From NCBI RefSeq assembly GCF_004217445.1, contig NZ_SHKX01000011.1, positions 493,260 through 557,259 of the forward strand: a stretch of 64,000 nucleotides of DNA. Direction: 5' to 3'. Below are positions 60,124 to 64,000 of the stretch, piece after piece. Below the pieces are notes generated by a model. The model had not been told where the DNA came from. It did not search any database and saw only the letters and a program-made list of their open reading frames with translations. The stretch's first letter is position 1, and the number at the start of each line of letters is the position of its first letter. The translations under genes and the position numbers were made by a program. The stretch is from Fluviicoccus keumensis. GTDB taxonomy: Bacteria > Pseudomonadota > Gammaproteobacteria > Pseudomonadales > Moraxellaceae.

Positions 60124-60456
60124 TTACTTCTTGCTGCAGGAGGCGTCTTTCTTGGAGCAGGAAGCGTCCTTCGCGGGCATTTCCATCTTTGCAGCGGCGT
60201 TGTCCATCGCGGGCATGTCTTTCTTGGAACAGGAGGCCTCCTTTACCGAGACGCCGGCGACATCTTTCTTCGAGCACGAGGCTTCCTTGGCGCCCTTGGC
60301 TTCTTTCTTCGAGCAGGAGCCGTCATGCTTGACGGTTTTGTGGGCTCCCTTCTTGCTGCAGGAACCGGCCCCGCACTTGCGCTCGCCGCCTTCGGCGGCC
60401 AGGGCGGAGGAGGTGATGACGGTCAGGGCCAGAGCGGCGAGGGTACGAATGGACAT
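60124..60456 (-). CDS. bufA: Bufferin-type RiPP precursor with repeated SCSKK motifs
   Basis: 110 aa from the ATG at 60456, with AAGGAG upstream. Signal peptide MSIRTLAALALTVITSSALA. The mature part has seven cysteines (28, 33, 48, 61, 76, 100, 107): one in the EGGERKCG core and six in perfect SCSKK units at 32-36, 47-51, 60-64, 75-79, 99-103 and 106-110, separated by variable Lys/Ala linkers. Bufferins normally carry only a few cysteines. The adjacent MNIO enzyme would modify them for periplasmic copper binding. It is the first gene of the operon. Confidence 0.82.
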   Translation of the reverse strand: MSIRTLAALALTVITSSALAAEGGERKCGAGSCSKKGAHKTVKHDGSCSKKEAKGAKEASCSKKDVAGVSVKEASCSKKDMPAMDNAAAKMEMPAKDASCSKKDASCSKK

Positions 60457-60505
60457 GGTGTAACTCCTTGGGTTTAATGATCGGCACAAGAGGTGCTCAA
60501 CCAAG

Positions 60506-60529
60506 TAGTCGTCACCGGCGGCCGATTCC
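60506..60529 (-). promoter_or_regulatory. Candidate ECF-type promoter of the buf operon
   Basis: On the minus strand GGAAT (60525-60529) and CGACTA (60506-60511), about 50 bases before the start codon of bufA. The 13-base spacer is shorter than usual, so this is only a weak candidate. Confidence 0.22.
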
Positions 60530-60590
60530 TGACAAACTTTTTCAAAAATATTTTCAGCCGGGCGGGAAAGCCGCGTTAACCTTCGGTTCC

Positions 60591-61256
60591 ATGAATACGC
60601 ATACCTTCACACCCTTGGGTCAGACCGCCTTGCAAATCACTTTTGGTGAGGCCATTGACCGCGCCGTCAACCACCGCGTCCACGCTGCCTGGCGCGCGCT
60701 GCGCGACGCCGATTTGCCGGGCGTGGTCAATCTGGTTCCGGCCTACGCCACGTTGACAGTACTGCTTGACCCGCTGGCGGTGCTGTTGGGTACGGCCTCG
60801 TTGCTGGCCATCCAGTCGCAATTGCCGTCCCTGCTGGCTGCGGCGGACGCGCACCGCTTCACCCCGCGACAGATCGAACTGCCCGTGCGTTATGACGGCC
60901 CCGATCTCGCCCGCGTCAGCACGCATACCGGCCTCAGCGAGGCGGAAGTGATCCGCCGTCACAGCGCCGGGGTCTATGACGTGTACTTTCTGGGATTCTC
61001 CCCGGGCTTTGCCTATCTGGGCGGCCTCGACCCGCAACTGGCCACGCCGCGTCTGGATACCCCGCGCGTGCAGGTTGCGGCGGGCAGCGTCGCCATTGGC
61101 GCTTCCCAGACGGCGGTCTATCCGCAAGCCACCCCCGGCGGCTGGAACCTGATCGGCCATTGCGACGAAGTCCTGTTTGATCCCCTGTCGGCAGAGCCCT
61201 GCCGCCTGCAACCCGGCGATCAGGTCGTGTTCGTGCCGGTGGAGGCGTCATGCTGA
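60591..61256 (+). CDS. pxpB: 5-oxoprolinase subunit PxpB
   Basis: 221 aa of the KipI/PxpB family. The start at 60591 (MNTHTFTPLGQTA) is set by the family N terminus. Conserved phrases are HTGLSEAEVI, FLGFSPGFAYLGGLD, the Ser/Ala-rich SVAIGASQTAVYPQATPGGW and NLIGHCDEVLFDP. With PxpC and PxpA it hydrolyses 5-oxoproline (pyroglutamate) to glutamate using ATP. It overlaps pxpC by 7 bases. Confidence 0.95.
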   Translation: MNTHTFTPLGQTALQITFGEAIDRAVNHRVHAAWRALRDADLPGVVNLVPAYATLTVLLDPLAVLLGTASLLAIQSQLPSLLAAADAHRFTPRQIELPVRYDGPDLARVSTHTGLSEAEVIRRHSAGVYDVYFLGFSPGFAYLGGLDPQLATPRLDTPRVQVAAGSVAIGASQTAVYPQATPGGWNLIGHCDEVLFDPLSAEPCRLQPGDQVVFVPVEASC

Positions 61257-62197
61257 TCCTGGAACAACCGGCGCTGTACAGCAGCATCCAGGATCAGGGA
61301 CGTTTCGGCCAGGCGCATCTGGGCATCTCGCCCGGCGGCGCGAATGACAGTCTGGCCGCATGGCTGGCCAACCGTATTGTCGGTAATGCGGAAAACGCCG
61401 CCGTGCTGGAGTTGATCGAGCCGCCCGCATGCCTGCTGATGGTGGATGGTGCGCATGCCGTTTTCAGCGGCGCGGATGCGAATATCCGCTGCAACGGCCG
61501 ACCGGTGCCGCTGTACGCCCGTTGCTGGATTCCCGCCGGCGCGCATATCGAGATCGACCGGCCCAAGGCGGGCAGTACGGTTTATATGGCCGTGGAAGGC
61601 GGTTTGGAAACGCCGGTGATCCTGGGTTCCCGCAGCACCGACATCCGGTTGGGCATGTCTCCGTTGACCCGGGATGCCTTCCTGCCGGTCGCCATTCGCA
61701 CACAAGCGCCGCGTTCCGGCCACCTGATCGTCCCGCCGGCTTATATCAACGGCTTCCGGCTGTGCCAGCTGTACAGTTCCGAGCTGGATGTCATACCCGG
61801 CCCGCATTTTGACTGGCTGGACGCCGATACCCAGCGCCGCTTGGGCGATCGCGGCTTTACGGTCAGCAGCCAGAGCAGCCGCATGGGCATCCGCTTGCAG
61901 GGCGAACCGCTGGCTGCTCCCGAGCGACAGTGCCTTAGCGCCGGGGTCTGTCGCGGTGCGGTGCAGTTGCCGCCGCAAGGCCTGCCGATCCTGCTGGCGG
62001 CCGAGCACCAGACCACCGGCGGCTATCCGCTGGTGTTGCAGGTTTGCGCGCATCACCTCAGCCGCATGGCGCAGTTGCGGGCCGGGGAACGCATCCGCTT
62101 CCGCATTTTGAACGAAGCTGACGTCGCCGATCGTCTGGCGCAATGGCAGGCTGTATTCCAGCGCACCTTGAAACGGATTTCCCATGAAGAGCATTGA
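61250..62197 (+). CDS. pxpC: 5-oxoprolinase subunit PxpC
   Basis: 315 aa of the KipA/biotin-dependent carboxylase-like family. Features include LYSSIQDQGRFGQAHLGISPGG, MAVEGGLETPVILGSRSTD and RMGIRLQGEPL, with the cis-proline type LAAEHQTTGGYP. It overlaps both neighbours (7 and 14 bases), so the three subunits are co-translated. It forms the PxpBC complex that phosphorylates and opens 5-oxoproline. Confidence 0.95.
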   Translation: MLILEQPALYSSIQDQGRFGQAHLGISPGGANDSLAAWLANRIVGNAENAAVLELIEPPACLLMVDGAHAVFSGADANIRCNGRPVPLYARCWIPAGAHIEIDRPKAGSTVYMAVEGGLETPVILGSRSTDIRLGMSPLTRDAFLPVAIRTQAPRSGHLIVPPAYINGFRLCQLYSSELDVIPGPHFDWLDADTQRRLGDRGFTVSSQSSRMGIRLQGEPLAAPERQCLSAGVCRGAVQLPPQGLPILLAAEHQTTGGYPLVLQVCAHHLSRMAQLRAGERIRFRILNEADVADRLAQWQAVFQRTLKRISHEEH

Positions 62198-62942
62198 TCT
62201 GAACGCTGACGTCGGCGAGTTGCCGGAAGACGTCAATGTCGATGCCGAACTGATGTCGTGGATCACCTCGTGCAACATCGCCTGCGGCGCGCATGCCGGT
62301 TCCGAAGCACAGATGCGGCGCACCGTGCGGCTGGCGAAACAGCATTGCGTACAGATAGGCGCGCATCCGGGCTATGCCGATCGTGAAAACATGGGACGGG
62401 TGGCGCAGCAGCTGGAGGATTCCGCGCTCCGGCAACTGATTCTCGATCAGGTTGGTCTGTTAGGGAGAATCTGCGTGGAGGAGGGAGCGGTGCTGGTGCA
62501 TGTCAAAACGCATGGCGCGCTGTATAACCAGTCCGCCCGTGATCCGCACATGGCGCGGGTAATCAGCGCCGCGATCCGGGAGATTTCGCCGGAGCTGGTA
62601 GTGGTGGGGCTGGCGGGCAGTGAACATGTCCGGGCTGCGCGGGAGCATGGCCTGCGAGTGGTGGAGGAAGTCTTTGCCGACCGGCGTTATGAAGCGGATG
62701 GCAGCCTGACGCCGCGCACGCATCCGCAGGCCTTGATCACGGATGAACAGGAGGCGCTGCAACAGGTGTTGGGCTTGGCAAAGGAGGGCAGGGTAAGGGC
62801 GCGGCAAGGGGGCTGGATTGATGTGAAGGCTGACACGGTTTGCCTGCATGGCGACGGGCCGCATGCGGTGGCGTTTTCCCGCTTGCTGAGCGCATCGCTG
62901 GCAGGGCAGGGAGTCAGCATCAGGCCATTCTTAAAAATGTAA
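62184..62942 (+). CDS. pxpA: 5-oxoprolinase subunit PxpA (LamB/YcsF family)
   Basis: 252 aa TIM-barrel-like protein. Signature DLNADVGELPEDVNVDAELM, then the metal/substrate residues in SCNIACGAHAGS, IGAHPGYADRENMGR, VLVHVKTHGALYN and EVFADRRYEADGSL. Last gene of pxpBCA, overlapping pxpC by 14 bases. It ends at a hairpin shared with convergent ychF. Confidence 0.95.
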   Translation: MKSIDLNADVGELPEDVNVDAELMSWITSCNIACGAHAGSEAQMRRTVRLAKQHCVQIGAHPGYADRENMGRVAQQLEDSALRQLILDQVGLLGRICVEEGAVLVHVKTHGALYNQSARDPHMARVISAAIREISPELVVVGLAGSEHVRAAREHGLRVVEEVFADRRYEADGSLTPRTHPQALITDEQEALQQVLGLAKEGRVRARQGGWIDVKADTVCLHGDGPHAVAFSRLLSASLAGQGVSIRPFLKM

Positions 62943-62963
62943 GGGCGCACTGCGTGCGCCCTT
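62941..62963. terminator. Bidirectional hairpin between pxpA and ychF
   Basis: Perfect 10-base arms AAGGGCGCAC / GTGCGCCCTT with loop TGC, overlapping the pxpA stop codon. No long T run follows, so termination may be partial. Confidence 0.6.
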
Positions 62964-63017
62964 GTTCGCCAGACAGTCCTTTCATTTCAGCGAAGGACAG
63001 GTCCGGCTTCAACCGGT

Positions 63018-64000
63018 TCAGACATTAAACCGGAAATGCACCACATCCCCGTCCTTCATCACATAGGCCTTGCCTTCCAGACGCCATTTTCCGGCATCCT
63101 TCGCGCCTTGCTCGCCCTTGTAGTTGATGAAGTCGTCGTAGGAAATCACTTCCGCGCGGATAAAGCCCTTCTCGAAGTCGGTGTGAATCACGCCCGCCGC
63201 TTGCGGCGCGGTGTCACCCACCTTGATGGTCCAGGCGCGTACTTCCTTCACCCCGGCGGTGAAATAGGTTTGCAGGCCCAGCAGTTCATAACCGGCGCGG
63301 ATCACGCGGTTCAGGCCTGGTTCTTCCATGCCCAGCGTTTCCAGGAACTCGGCCTTGTCGGCGTCGTCCAGTTCGGCAATCTCGGCTTCGATCTTGTTGC
63401 AGATCGGCACCACTACCGCCTTCTCGGCATTGGCGTAGGCGACCACGGCGTCCAGGAAGGCGTTGTTTTCAAAGCCGTCTTCCGCCACGTTGGCGATGTA
63501 CATCACCGGCTTGGTGGTGATCAGGCACAGCGGCTTCAGCGTCAGCAGTTCTTCCGGGCTCAGGTCCAGCGTGCGGGCGCGCTTGCCTTCGGACAGCGTC
63601 GGCAGGATCTTCTCGATCACGGCCTTCAACGCCTGGGCTTCCTTGTCGCCGCCCTTGGCCTGCTTCTCCACGCGCTTCAGCGCCTTTTCGGCGGTGTCCA
63701 AGTCGGCCAGCGCCAGTTCCATGTTGATGATTTCAATGTCATCGACCGGATGAATGCGGTTGGCGACGTGAATGACGTTTTCATCTTCAAAGCAGCGCAC
63801 CACGTGGGCGATGGCATCGGTTTCACGGATATTGGCCAGGAACTGGTTGCCCAGGCCTTCGCCCTTGGACGCGCCCGCCACCAGACCGGCGATGTCCACG
63901 AACTCCATGCTGGTCGGCACCACACGTTCCGGCTTCACGATTTCAGCCAGCGCATCCAGACGCGAATCGGGCATCGGCACAATGCCGGTGTTCGGTTCGA
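63018..64000 (-). CDS. ychF: YchF/OLA1-type translation-associated P-loop ATPase (5' part outside window)
   Basis: Obg-family P-loop protein that binds the ribosome and prefers ATP to GTP. The frame stays open to the window edge (EPNTGIVPMPDSRLD), so the P-loop and start codon lie beyond 64000. Present are EFVDIAGLVAGASKGEGLGN (G3), the NKIEAEIAEL region around the specificity motif (here NKIE, not NKxD) and the C-terminal TGS domain ending MKDGDVVHFRFNV. Confidence 0.95.
   Translation of the reverse strand, partial: EPNTGIVPMPDSRLDALAEIVKPERVVPTSMEFVDIAGLVAGASKGEGLGNQFLANIRETDAIAHVVRCFEDENVIHVANRIHPVDDIEIINMELALADLDTAEKALKRVEKQAKGGDKEAQALKAVIEKILPTLSEGKRARTLDLSPEELLTLKPLCLITTKPVMYIANVAEDGFENNAFLDAVVAYANAEKAVVVPICNKIEAEIAELDDADKAEFLETLGMEEPGLNRVIRAGYELLGLQTYFTAGVKEVRAWTIKVGDTAPQAAGVIHTDFEKGFIRAEVISYDDFINYKGEQGAKDAGKWRLEGKAYVMKDGDVVHFRFNV

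Overview
The window looks like a betaproteobacterial chromosome, probably Neisseriales/Chromobacteriaceae-like. This is an inference from the GC-rich codon use of the flanks and the mix of genes (RND and EmrAB pumps, a bufferin operon, pxpBCA, ychF); nothing in the window fixes the genus. It has two ordinary GC-rich chromosomal flanks (1-6794 and 53273-64000) and, between them, a 46.5-kb integrated island of lower and uneven GC.

Left flank (1-6794): an RND efflux operon (DUF2892 protein, adaptor, pump running off the edge) behind a CsoR/CstR-type operator; a GNAT acetyltransferase; and a marR-emrA-emrB operon with a second, paralogous marR. emrB is out of frame as read because of a (GCGCC)4 pentanucleotide repeat, which suggests a slippage switch.

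Island (6795-53272): it is bounded by a perfect 18-bp direct repeat whose right copy forms the 3' end of an intact tRNA-Met(CAU) gene. A P4-type tyrosine integrase lies next to the right end. From left to right the cargo is: an AbiEi/AbiEii toxin-antitoxin pair bracketed by imperfect repeats; an AT-rich orphan; AlpA with a hairpin over its ribosome binding site; a 273-aa orphan plus a 1849-aa DEAH/DUF1998 helicase; an AAA/DUF4143 ATPase; a coupled three-gene block resembling DptFGH/SspFGH (631, 508 and 1803 aa); a 58-aa micro-ORF; a 1615-aa NERD + two kinase domains + SF1 helicase fusion; a 542-aa winged-helix-like orphan; and, convergently, an overlapping sspB-sspC-sspD-like operon (DUF4007, ATPase, PAPS-reductase family). 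A divergent NUDIX-fusion/phospholipase-D pair ends the defence block. The remainder (43.2-52.7 kb) is integrative-element backbone: Cys-rich metal-binding protein, YqaJ exonuclease, XRE regulators, DUF932 protein, small membrane and lipoproteins, H-NS and integrase.

My reading is that the island is a defence island built around a single-strand phosphorothioate system (sspBCD plus an FGH-type restriction module). sspA and sspE are absent, so sulfur delivery would need a host cysteine desulfurase. The least familiar part is the PglW-like NERD/kinase fused to a helicase, together with its 542-aa partner, in the same run of genes as the FGH-like trio. The helicase/273-aa pair is a second candidate for an undescribed system.

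Right flank (53273-64000): an alpha/beta hydrolase; a HlyD/ABC exporter operon; an ECF sigma/anti-sigma pair with DoxX, BufC, BufB (MNIO) and a bufferin precursor carrying six SCSKK repeats; the 5-oxoprolinase operon pxpB-pxpC-pxpA; and ychF running off the edge.
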